A stretch of DNA of 64,000 nucleotides from Neodiprion pinetum (Eukaryota > Arthropoda > Insecta > Hymenoptera > Diprionidae), in contig NC_060233.1 of NCBI RefSeq assembly GCF_021155775.2, forward strand, positions 13,022,782 to 13,086,781, written 5' to 3'. Made by a program: the position numbers and the translations under genes. Below the pieces are notes generated by a model, which saw nothing but the letters and a program-made list of their open reading frames with translations, did not search any database and was not told the origin of the DNA. Shown here in pieces: positions 26,038-36,443 of this stretch (the stretch's first letter is position 1; each line of letters starts with the position of its first letter).

Positions 26038-27200
26038 GTTGACAGACGAATATAAGGACGGATACCCCTGGGTAAATTTTTGTGACCACTTTTCGGCGGG
26101 CAAGTGGTCCCAGGTGGGCCTGGGAGAGTAGGAGGGTTCTGTCCTTCGACTCTACTTAACAGGCTCGCACCGACATTAGTAGCAGCCAAAGTAGTGTTAG
26201 TATGGAAGCTTGAGATTGAGTCGGTACAAAGTGAGTACGTGAGACTACTTGTCGACTGCGAATTGGAAATGTCGATCAGCTCGATCATCCCCGTGAGAAG
26301 ACGCGTAACCGCGTCCACCGCCAACCACCGGAACAAACTCCGAACACCTCCAGCCACCGTCAACCACCTCCTGCCACCTCCGACCACCTTCGTCCTCCTC
26401 GTCCACCTCATCCCCGTCCTCCTCGCCCCCCCCCCCCCCCCCCCCACCCCACATCGTCAGCGTCTTCGTCGATCACCGCCGATCACTTCCAACCACCACC
26501 AAACACCTCTTGCCACCTCTTACTGATACCTGATGAATTCCGAAAAATTACGCACTCCATCTTTCCTGCCGATTCGAGATTCCAGCGGCGAGGCGCTTCA
26601 ATGGCCAGCTAATAACTTCGCCATTTTGTGATAATTGATGATAGGTAAATTTTTCTTCTACTGTCCAAATGTGAGTTAAAATATACTCGAAATTTTAAAA
26701 AGTTCCGTTAGTTATCTCCCATTAAAAAAAATCCGACATTCAACATTTCGCTTGAAAATCATCGTATTTGATTGATTTAAAAGACAAAAATAGGTATGTG
26801 TACTTTTCCCGATCTTTCATATCGCAGCATTGACAGAACCGGGTTTCCACTTTGAACCGCCATGGAAGATATTTTTTCTCCATTATCTAATTTTATTATT
26901 GACTTTTTTTCGGTGTTACTTGAATATTTAGCTGTATAATTATTCATGCTTTCAGTTTTTAACCATTTGTATGCGATAAGAGTACAAAATGAATAATTAT
27001 AATCAACTATTTTCATGTAAATCAATAACACAGAGCTATGTTACTATTTGTGCACGGTGAGTGTAAAGTTTTTATAATATTTAATGGCAATTGTAATTAT
27101 ATTTACTCTGAAATTTTTCAAACTTGTCATGCTTACAACGATTTTCGGTTGTCACACCAAAACCCATTAGGGCAACTGTCTGTATATTCTTCATCCAACG
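26038..27200. mobile_element. Non-autonomous DNA transposon insertion, hAT-like by 8-bp target duplication
   Basis: The 8-bp direct repeat GCGAGGTC flanks the insertion at 26030-26037 and 27201-27208. The termini (GTTGACAGACGAATATAAGG and, inverted, GTTGGATGAAGAATATACAG) match at about 16 of 22 positions. The paralogous sequence at about 29640 holds the same site once, uninterrupted, as GCGAGGCC in this orientation, so it is an empty site. The insert is 1163 bp, contains a pyrimidine-rich block with a C20 run, and encodes no transposase that I can recognise. An 8-bp duplication fits hAT best, but P and Foldback elements also make 8 bp. Confidence 0.75.
26340..26520. repeat. Pyrimidine/CCACC-rich tract with C20 run
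   Basis: CCACC-type imperfect repeats surround an uninterrupted run of 20 C at 26426-26445. The minus strand is therefore strongly G-rich and could form quadruplex structures. Apparent Pro-rich and Gly-rich frames here are compositional. Confidence 0.8.
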
Positions 27201-27406
27201 GCGAGGTCAACGTAATGACGAATATCGTAAACGGCGATATTGAAATCATATCTGCGGAGCTAAACGAGAGCGTAACGATAGGCTGCTCATGCATGCCCAT
27301 GATATTCTGACTGAAACAGCATTCATAGCTTTGATTTGAGCTCGCTAAGTCCTGCCAAGACTTCGGAAATAACATTTGACAATATTCAATGAGATTCATA
27401 GCTTAC

Positions 27407-27499
27407 TACTTCAATGTCCTCATTGAAACCATATGAAAATACGTGCTGACAATCACAAAGCATACATTTTGACATACAATTGGCTGAAACTTCCATCAT
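27407..27499 (-). CDS. Possible alternative first coding exon of the gustatory receptor (31 codons)
   Basis: On the minus strand, ATG at 27499 opens 31 codons (MMEVSANCMSKCMLCDCQHV...EDIEV) ending exactly at a GTAAGC donor, phase 0. Joining it to the CAG acceptor before 25599 stays in frame with NKWREDQNRFHLAIGP of the receptor. The inverted copy at 29.4 kb keeps the same frame open over this stretch, with about 20 of 32 residues shared and the same donor word. This N-terminus would bring the receptor to 453 aa, nearer the usual family length. Against it: intron and exon look similarly conserved between the copies, and no promoter is evident. Confidence 0.35.
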
Positions 27500-27828
27500 A
27501 ACCAATTCTGGAATGAATGCATTCGTTTTAATGAACAATAATACTTTAAAAACCATTTTAAAATCGTTTTAATTGAGGTTGGTTTGATAGGGTGAGGTTC
27601 AGGTTCGGTTTTGCAGTTAAATATTTGTTACGCTACTCCTCAATACAAAAACTACAAATGCCAAAAAATCACGTACCAGAATAACTAATAAAGTCCTGAT
27701 TTCCACCATCTTCATTGGTTCAGATATGCCTGATCAAAGAATCGTAAAGGCCAACAACACCCACTGTTACGGTACAGCACGGGATCGGAACGGGCTCGCC
27801 TGGTTGCGGAATACCGTCGCATACCGTC

Positions 27829-28268
27829 TCATATCGTCGCACATCGTCGCACAGCGTCACCAGGCGACATACGTTATGGTACTTTCAGTGTAACGTAGTA
27901 ATAAGACCGTTAGGCGTAAAATGATATAAATCGTTCATTCCGCTATAACTCTCACTTGTATGAGACCAAAGATTACTTACGATTACCATTTCGGATTGCC
28001 AAGAATCGAAAAGAATTCATCTTGGCTTGATTAAAATTTTTTATTATCAATTTTAAACCGAAAACTTCAAAAATGGAACGATTCACCGATTTGCCTTTGA
28101 GTATTGGGATCAGCTGCGTTAGTAATCGTAAGAAACATTTAGTCTCATAGAAGTGAGAGTTATAATGGAATGATCGTTTTGCGCCTAACGGTCTTATTAC
28201 TGCGTTTCACTAAAAGTGCCATACGTGCGTTTCCTGGCGGAATCGTGCGACAGTATGCGACGATATGC
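27829..28268. mobile_element. Foldback element D (about 440 bp)
   Basis: The left arm 27829-27985 and inverted right arm 28121-28268 share AGTAATAAGACCGTTAGGCG, TATAACTCTCACTT, CATATCGTCGCA and CTTACGATTA, separated by about 135 bp. Just outside the left arm are short tandem words of the type ATACCGTCGC. No coding capacity. Confidence 0.75.
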
Positions 28269-29360
28269 CACGAAGAGGGCGTTGGTTTTAATACAAGTAT
28301 GCGTTCTCAATAGGGCTAGTGGGGGGCCGCCGATTCGTGGAAAACCGCTTCCCTTCTTGTTTTGTAGGGGCCTTATTGGGAGGGTGCACTGTAACTACCC
28401 AGCGATAGTGTGCTGACTTTTTAACAGATCTAGATCCATGCAGACAGCATTCTACAATCCATATATCGATGTTGACGGTCACATGCATGTAGATACATTT
28501 TTCTTGGTTTCGCACTAAAATCATGGATTGGCAATAAAATAACCAGCCTGATGTTTTTTCCGTTTCTTCTTCCTGTTACTGCCACCGCAGTTGTGGCGTG
28601 TTATCACCAGTCATCGCTGATCACTGTCAATATAGAGATCAGTGCGTGTTACTGTGAACAATAGTAAAGGAAAACGTTTGTGATAAAAGTAGCGCATAAA
28701 TGTATAAATAAACCAAGAACGTAATGCCGCCTGTGAATTATTGTGAGATTATTGTCATTTCGCATTTTCTCACATTCGGTAATTTCTATATTCAGCTATG
28801 ACGCATAATCCTCTGATTAAACGACGGACCTCAGCAGAAATACATAATTTCATCGGACCATTGCGTTAAATGACTAAAAAAATTCTTAAGTATTTATCAA
28901 AAAGATAAATTTATTTTATGTGCTGTGAAAGTAGTTATAACGTAAGTGTCAATATAGTTTCAGTGAAAAATCGATTCCTCGTATTTATTCGCAGGATTTC
29001 GAAGGCCGTTGTTGAGAATATTGAATAGGACGGTAAATGAGTTGCTGAATGTATTGCCGAGGATGAAATGAGAGATATTTAAACTTCGGAGATGGAAAAA
29101 TTGTGCTAAAGCTGGGAATCATTTGGGTATTTTATTAAACAGTAATAAGTGTGAAGGCGAAATCGCAGTTTTTTAAGGCACTTCAAAGTAAATGTAAGCA
29201 AACTGTCGTATTAACTTCTCGTCTCATTGTGTTATTTAATTGACATACCAACCAATAGCACCCATATTCTTATAAAGCGATATGTAATATAAATCCATGC
29301 TCGGTTTCCTTTGCTTTGTTTATGCATAGCGTGCGTCCGTCTAGCTGTGGTGACCAAAGT
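28269..29360. other. No gene seen
   Basis: Includes a more GC-rich block around 28290-28400 with GGGGGGCCGCC; no conserved protein frame or RNA gene recognised. Confidence 0.4.
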
Positions 29361-29960
29361 GATGTATAATTCGTTATGATAGAAGTTTCAGCAATTTGTG
29401 TACCAAAATTAATGGTGTGTGATTGTCAGCAGATGTTTCCATGTATTTTCAATGAAGACATTGAAGTAGTAAACAGTGAATCTCATTCAATATTGTCAAA
29501 TGTTAATCCCAAAGTCTAGGCGGGATCCAGCGAGCCCAAATCGAAGCTATGGACTCTTTGTCAGTCAGAATATCGTCATGCTCTCATTTAACTCCGCAGA
29601 TACGTTTTCAGTACCGCCGCTTACGATGTTCGCAATTCCGTTGGCCTCGCAAAGTAACAAAGTTCAAATATAGCGAGTTATCGCATGGAATCTCAATTTT
29701 CATGATTGACTGAGAAAGATTCACTAATATATCCCAGTCTGCTGGATCAGTCTAGAACAGTTGCGAACACCTGATAAATTTCTCGAAAATGGTATTTTAT
29801 GGTATGGTTTATGAAGTGTGGCGGTGACGAAAGGCTCGTTGGATAGAACGGAGCATGAGGAGCTTCGTTTTTAGGACCAAAAAAAAAAAACTCCGGCAAG
29901 TTTCAGCGGAATCCGTTATGCGGAAGCCTGATACTCTCTTTGTGAATTACAATTTTTTTT
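29361..29960 (+). pseudogene. Inverted partial copy of the receptor gene's upstream/first-exon region
   Basis: Plus-strand counterpart of 27513-25730 without the transposon. It keeps an open frame MIEVSAICVPKLMVCDCQQM...EDIEVV that parallels the possible receptor first exon, then the same downstream sequence to about 29960. No receptor exon follows on the plus strand, so if it derives from the receptor gene it is a 5' fragment only. It could instead be an unrelated repeat family that happens to lie upstream of the receptor. Confidence 0.5.
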
Positions 29961-30875
29961 TCTCTTATGAAATGGTCGAGAGAGAGTTGGAAGAAATTAT
30001 TCGAAACGGGGTAAAACTGGAGGTGAAAGCAGAAATTGGAACCCTATGATGCAAATTCGTGAGGTTGAATGGATGCCTGGGTCAAAATGAGATTCTGGGT
30101 AGAAAGTAATACTGCGCGATTAATCGCACAGCACTAATAAAAAGCAAAAGAAAGTTGTAAGCTCACCATCGATGGCGATAGCGTCAGCTTTTGTTGAATC
30201 ATCCCTTCCGAAAAAAAAATCTCCACCGAAAGACCTTGAAATGTGAAAATCATTCCTAGACACGTATGCGTTACCACTCGATGAATAATAACTTTATTAG
30301 CAAAAAAAAAAAAAAAAAATGGAGCACATTGCGAGCACTCATTGTCGGTGCATTTTTCTGTAGGCCCAAAATGTTTTGAGTTTTCAGTTCTGTCTGGTAC
30401 TGAAAAATCGAGGAAAAAAAACAAAAATCCAACGAACGTTATTATAAATCGCTGAAGGAAAAATAAACAAAAATTACAAACAAGGTAGTCTCTGTTACAT
30501 ATATATATATATATATGCGTAATGCTCAGAGCTGTATGTATTTGCATGTGTAATATTTGCTTCCACGACACTTATACTTGGCTATCTACAACTGACGATG
30601 AGTGTGATTAACGAAACGCGACAGTTCTGTATGTTATATGTACGTCCAACCTATTACTAATACTCAGTGAAGACCTGCCATCGGTTCTCTTCATATGTCG
30701 GTAAACATAAAAAGGGTATAACGTATAAGGTATCTGTGAAATTTACAAAACTGACAACTACGCCTCTATCTCCCTATAATCAGCACCGGAGCATATTTTC
30801 TGTTGCGAATAACAATCAACACATATATAGTCCGGAAGCCAGCGTAAAAAAAGTAGGTTCATATTGCAATCTTCT
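29961..30875. other. No gene seen
   Basis: Holds an A18 run (30302-30319), a TA run at 30500-30515 and low-complexity frames only. Confidence 0.4.
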
Positions 30876-32140
30876 ACAGAATTGATTTTCTTGATAAAAA
30901 ATGTTTGGCGGTGTCCCCTAAATGTAAATTTAAGCTGGTCAAGAGGGGGGGGGGGGTTGAATTTCAGCTGCCATCTTGGAAAATACGTTTTATGAAATAT
31001 CTCGTGAACCGTGTATTGTAGGCCAAAATCAATACGAATTGTTTTCGTAGATAATAAAATTCTCCACAACTTTTAATCGAAACTTTTTTCTGTATAGTGC
31101 ATAAGTATTTTTTTTATAACGTGTCAAAATTTTTTCAACACGGCTATTGTTAAATATATAGTGTTCGGTTGATGAAACAGTAAAAATGGCGATGATGAAA
31201 ATTGCAGAACATGAAATTTTCAACAGACTTTATTTCAAGTTTTTTTTCTGTAAAATTGAGCTATAACACTGTAAATGCTGAGTTGACGCACAATAGTAAC
31301 GAGATTATAACGCCGTATAATAAACGACGTAAAATAACGCGTCAGATTTTTTTATGAAAATAACGTTTTTCATTTCAAAAAAATATTAACTTTGCGTTTA
31401 TTGAAATCTATTATTCCCTTCTCCACCTTTTCCTTCTCATTATTATTATTATTATTATTATTATCAATTTTTATGATGTAACGTAATGTACAAACAACTG
31501 TATCTTGCTACATTGAAAAATTTTAACGATAAGACGTTCTTCCCATGCAAATAAGGATCTATAAATTGTTAGTAGCTCTTCACACTATTTGTGATTTTCA
31601 TAGATTCACTATACAGTATTATCATTTTCCTGAACACTTTTTGCCGTTTTATGTGTTGCGAAATGTTTTCATTGTACTACGAGCAATATTTTCTCTGATA
31701 ATTCACGCGACGCAACGTTTACCAAGCCATAGCTCTTGAACTATAAATTAGACGGAAATAAGTTTACAATAAAGTTTATTGAAAATTTTATGCTCTGCAA
31801 ATTTGCTTTTCACCATTTTTTTCTGTTTCATCAACCGTTAACTAGTATATATATATTAATATATTTAGTATTAATCATCTTAAGAAAAATTTGGCGAGCT
31901 ATAATTAGAATCCGACGGATTATACAGAATGGAAATTCAAAGAAAAGTTGTAGAGAATTTTGTTATCTGCGAAAATCATCCCTATGGTTTTGTTGTATGT
32001 CGCGCGGTTCACGAGATGTTTCATAAAACGTATTTTTCAATATGGCAGCTGAAGCTCAACCCCCTCGTCCCGCAAACTTGGATCTACATTCAGGGGACAC
32101 CCCTGAACATTTTCCAACAAGAAAATCAAATCTGTAAAAG
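30876..32140. mobile_element. Large foldback element E (about 1.27 kb)
   Basis: The arm 30876-31246 is repeated inverted at about 31770-32140. Shared words in the plus-strand sense of the right arm include GTTGAAAATTTYATG, TTTCTGTTTCATCAACCG, AAAAGTTGTAGAGAATTTTG, GTTCACGAGATGTTTCATAA and AACGTATTTTTC. The spacer is about 520 bp with an ATT microsatellite at 31437-31466. Matching frames in the two arms (HEIFHKTYFPRWQLKFNP and HEMFHKTYFSIWQLKLNP) come from the repeat and are broken elsewhere. A G12 run lies in the left arm at 30945-30956. Confidence 0.75.
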
Positions 32141-32544
32141 ATTGCAGAGAAAAAGTACCTGGCTCTTGGACTGATAAATTCGTCGATCGATCAACAGTAA
32201 TCATTCCACACACGCAATTCCGTATAATACAATTTGTTACCCGCATATATAATTTTTTCCCATCTCGAAAACAAAAAAAAAAAATACTTCATTATTCAAT
32301 AAGATAATCGTTTGTATAAAGCAATGTTCAGATTATCAAAAAATCGTTGAAATTAGTTTCCCAGATTGCAGGAGAGAACTTTGTAAATAGATATAGTACG
32401 AGATTAAAAATCCTGTTGCAGGAATAGAACAAATTTATGTTTTATTATTCCTGTTTTTTGGAGTACGCAAAGATACTACACAAAAATGTTCCACACGAAA
32501 CAGTTCTACAGAGTATTATATCCACTCAATACTATTCCACATAA

Positions 32545-32640
32545 GAAACGAACACAATATTATCCCGCACAAAATTATGCAACACCATATTATCCTACAC
32601 AAAATTATGCTACACGATATTATTTTACTCTAAATTATCA
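32545..32640. repeat. Short tandem repeat, about 31-bp unit
   Basis: About three imperfect units of CACAAAATTATGCWACACSA plus TATTATCC. Confidence 0.65.
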
Positions 32641-35600
32641 TGTTTAAAGCGAATGCATAAAAAAATATTTTCAACGGCTAAACTTCATACGTGTGAACTA
32701 TTTTCGAAAAAAAAAATATAACTCAAAAGTTGTATTCGTAATTCGACGAACGATTTTATTGAGTCGCTTTGAATACTCGTAGGTTGATTTCGTATAGGAT
32801 AATAAACGTATTGTGCAATTTTGTGCAGGGTCGGTCTGTGCATGTAACATCGCCACGGTGCATACTCTCAGCAAGGTAGATGTTACTCCTTAGTCGATTG
32901 TCAAGAAATTTCGACACGTTCTTCAAAACTCATTTATACACCGACGTAAGTGAAAAATTTAGAAAACAATTAATGAAATCTTGCCTAGACGAATATTTTT
33001 GCAACACATACGATTATGCGCAATGAATTCGAAAACAATTAGCCAAAAGAAAATGAACAGTTTGAGCGGCGATTGCATAACAACTGAAGCGCTGTTTATT
33101 TTGAAGGAATAGTCGTCTATAATTTTTTTTTTTTTATGCCAATGTGATTTTTTTTTACTACATTAGAGAAATGAATGAAACTCAAAGGATAAAAGACGAT
33201 GACCAACGTAAACAGAACTCACTCGATTTGAACGAGTGACGGCTTTGCAGATTTCCATGCGGCATTTTGAGGTAATCCTGTCCTGTAGCTCCATTCGATG
33301 TTTTCCACATTACCGCCGCGCCTCGCCATCCATTCGCTGTCTATTATCAGTAAAAATTTGACGATGAAGTTATTTCTCGTTTCTTTGCTGTCGATTAATC
33401 ATTTGCTCACTTGACTGATTTGTTTCTTTCATGGATTTATTGAACGAAAAAAAAAGAAAAACGAATTAAACCGCGTCGATGATTCTGTCAAACTTCATGC
33501 GGGCATGAAAAACGATACGTCTGTTACGCACACCAAAGATTTGCTGAGCTGTTACTCCGGGTATCAAATTGCTCTTGCCTGTTATACGCCAAGGGTCGCG
33601 TGCTCAGAACTGATTATGAGCTCGGAGAAAACTGCTTAAGTACCCGAAGCTGGCCAGTGGTATTCAACCCGTCATTTACACGGGGTTGATTAAGAGTGAA
33701 CTATAGGTGTTTCGGCCTTAAGTTCTCAATTTCTATAAATTGGCTAGTTGTAAAATGATGCCTGATCTACTCTTGCCGTAATTTTGTTTATTTTGAAGTA
33801 GTTTTCGGTAGGTAACAAGAGCCGGAAACCATCTTTGAGCAGAAATAAAAGTTCAAGTGGCTTAGGAGCGGCCATGTTGATTTTCCACCGTATTTGAAAT
33901 CCGTCTGACGATTGTGTTGGAAACAGTTTTTAACCTCATGTTTATTGTATTTGAGATCACCTACGAGCAGCTATCATTTTTGAATATTACACGTACACGT
34001 ACTCATACACAAGACTATGGGCCAGATTAAAAGTTTCCTCGGCAAGTTGCACGATCAAAGAGCGATAGCAGTGTTTACCGATGGCCTATGATACAGTGCT
34101 GTTCCATTAGACGCCTTTAATAAGTACGTGGGGCATCGATAACTGCTGAACGCGCGATAGCAATCTGCTTATACAGCATATACATGTATATTATATACTC
34201 TTGAGAGGTAAACAAACCATAAAAATCAATTTTCGCACAACTTCGAAGTGATATGAATAAAGAACAGCTGTCAATTATTCCTCGTTCTGTATAAACATTT
34301 ATATGTGTAGCGTTCAAACCTATACCGCATGGGAATAAGTCTGTCAATCTTGTGATTACCATAAGGTTTGATCAATCCATTTTTTTCCTTTCAAATATAT
34401 TTCATAAAATTTATTCACCTGTCTGTTCTTCAGAATATGTCTCGAAATTTTAATCTGATGTTTTGAATCATATTTAGCACATGTCACGGAACACAAAATT
34501 ATTTGTGAAATTTAGTTGTTGAATAATTTTATAATGATTATTTCGAACAGGATTTAGGGACAATCAGATAATTTGTTATTTTTAAATAAAATTCGGTACA
34601 TTTAAAGTCACGTACAATTCAATAGTTGGTTTATGTACAATTTTTTTCATTTATTTTACAATTATATTAGCAAAAAACTGGGATTTTACAAGGTGGGGTT
34701 AAACCGGACACTGTGCTAGACTATTCAAATAGCTTAGTCTACAGTTAATATTTTGATTGCATTTTATTTCTATTTATTCCTAATATGATACTTCGACACT
34801 ATTTTTAACGAAACAGCACTTTAAGCAATGCTACTTCAACAGTCTGGTTTCGCAATAATCTCATTTTCAACTGTTATTAGAATGAAATATGTGTCTGTTC
34901 TTATTTCAATATAACTACAGTAAAAAATAGCCGACAAGTTATGTAAATAATAAATACAGTGTTTTCCCTATTTATCCATTTTTTCGGAATATTATTTAAA
35001 TAAATAAATAATTTTTCTCTATTTACGATCACATTTACATACATATATAATCCGTATATATGAAGTAATACATAATCACGTGTTTTTAAATATATACATT
35101 CAGTTATGTATATAAACATCTATGTGGGTGTATTACAATGCACGCATTTTCGCTTTTAGCGTGTTTTGTGCGGTAGCCAATCTTCATGTGTAATTGACAC
35201 GTGCTTCATATTTGTCTCAATTATAAATAGGGAGATAGACAACTGATTTATATTTTTCGAATAGTTATTACCTTGAAATCAATTGCAATTATTACTACTA
35301 TTATTAAAAAATGCACATCAGAATTTTTTTAATACTAGTAGAAAGAAAATGACGGCAATCAAGGGTGTTATTAATATTACGAAATTGATTTTTACGAATT
35401 CCCAACAAATCTCATAGTTAATCTGTCCAAATTATATTCTATGACAAAATGCCAAATGCATCAAATGGATTTTTTTTTTTTGTTGCACTTAACCTCTGTA
35501 TATTAACCTAATTTAATACATGATATTTATCTCACGTCACAGGAACTGAAGCCTCGTTGGCGATCTGAGAACGAAGATAGTCATTCTCACGTTCTCGGAT

Positions 35601-35683
35601 AATTGCAATCTCACCGTAATCCCGAAAACGTCATGGGCGAAATTACTATCTCTGCAATTGACTGATTTCCAACTTCGCCAGGG
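32641..35683. other. No gene seen; intergenic
   Basis: AT-rich sequence with scattered short frames. The only identifiable item is the minus-strand copy of the ATGGCCGC dispersed repeat at about 33785-33895. Confidence 0.4.
33785..33895 (-). repeat. Dispersed repeat containing ATCAACATGGCCGC (copy 3 of 3)
   Basis: On the minus strand it reads GTGGAAAATCAACATGGCCG followed by CTCCTAAGCCACTTGAA, closely matching 5848-5900. Confidence 0.55.
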
Positions 35684-35689
35684 TTTATT
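35684..35689 (-). terminator. Poly(A) signal AATAAA for the PKI gene
   Basis: The plus strand reads TTTATT, i.e. AATAAA on the gene strand, 103 nt after the stop codon, a normal distance for a short 3' UTR. Confidence 0.5.
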
Positions 35690-35791
35690 TTTCAATAGCG
35701 AAGTCCATTTTCAATAAACTCTTTTCACCGTACGAGCACAAAGCAGTTGCAGAAAATTTCTCTCTTCGTGTTAGCCAAAAACGGTGCGCTG

Positions 35792-36443
35792 TCACCCGGT
35801 GTATTGCTTTGAAGTTGACGCCCCGTCTTTGCTGGTGCTCGGCTCGGCTGTAAAAGAAACATGAAATAAACAGGATTTTAGAATCTACCGATAATGAATA
35901 ATAAGCTGACATTTAACTGTATTTGTTCCCTAAAAATCTCTAATTTTTCTCAGTAATCTATCCCAGTTTTTCATAAAGCGGTACCGTGAAAATATATGCA
36001 GAAACAACAGAACTCTGATAAAATTCTAATGAAATGACCGCCCTCTCCCCCCCTTCACACCTCAGAAAAACTAAATAAAGTTGTAACCATTTGCACGGAA
36101 TCCTCTGACCCTTTGTATTCGTGCAATTTCGCTACGATCGAGGCTCAAACGATCAGCTGATTGCTCAGGACGCCGCCATATTGTATTTGTGGATTCTGCT
36201 ACCTTGCTTTGTTTCCGTCGTCAGTGCCTCCAGCCGAGATGGTAGATCGGCTGTATCCGTGTCTGCATGATGCCCCAGGATATCAGGCAGTGCATTTCTG
36301 CGTCCGGTTCTTCCAGTCGATAGAAACTGCTTAGAAGTTTCTCCATTCGGTACGGCACCGGGACTCACTGCTCCGCTACTAACTCCATCGGAGGCGACGC
36401 TTTGGGCCTCCTGATCTGACTTCGGTTGTTTCCTCGGTTGCAT
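35792..36443 (-). CDS. cAMP-dependent protein kinase inhibitor (PKI), 98 aa
   Basis: Heat-stable pseudosubstrate inhibitor of the PKA catalytic subunit, which in animals also carries it out of the nucleus. Two coding exons on the minus strand: 36443-36203 and 35847-35792, joined in phase 1; stop TGA at 35794-35792. Every inhibitory contact of the PKI family is present in FLSTGRTGRRNALPDIL: Phe40 (P-11), Arg45 (P-6), Arg48 and Arg49 (P-3, P-2), Asn50, Ala51 in place of the phospho-acceptor, Leu52 (P+1). Downstream, LPSRLEAL (residues 67-74) partly matches the leucine-rich export signal. The N-terminal 39 residues are low-complexity and longer than in vertebrate PKI (about 75 aa). The start is the first ATG after an acceptor at 36452-36453, so a non-coding 5' exon is expected; see 44233. 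Confidence 0.93.
36151..36180 (-). repeat. CAGCTG-centred dispersed motif copy
   Basis: The minus strand reads ACAATATGGCGGCGTCCTGA followed by GCAATCAGCTGATC. It lies in the PKI intron just after the first coding exon. Close match to 51261-51293. Confidence 0.6.

Larger units (their letters stand above)
25730..27513 (-). repeat. Upstream region of the receptor gene that is duplicated in inverted orientation at 29.4-30.0 kb
   Basis: Reading on the minus strand, 27513-27209 and 26029-25730 align with 29361-29960 on the plus strand (shared blocks such as GTGATTGTCAGCA, AATATTGTCAAATGTTA, GTCAGTCAGAATATC, TTTCACTAATATATCC). The only large interruption is the inserted element at 26038-27200. The homology ends before the receptor exon at 25608. 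Confidence 0.75.

Noticed and set aside
26007..26526. Pro-rich and Gly-rich frames of 140 and 146 codons
   Set aside because: They come from CCACC repeats and the C20 run inside the inserted transposon.
30758..32246. Related frames HKTYF.xWQLK in opposite strands
   Set aside because: They are arms of a foldback element with stops elsewhere; no conserved protein.
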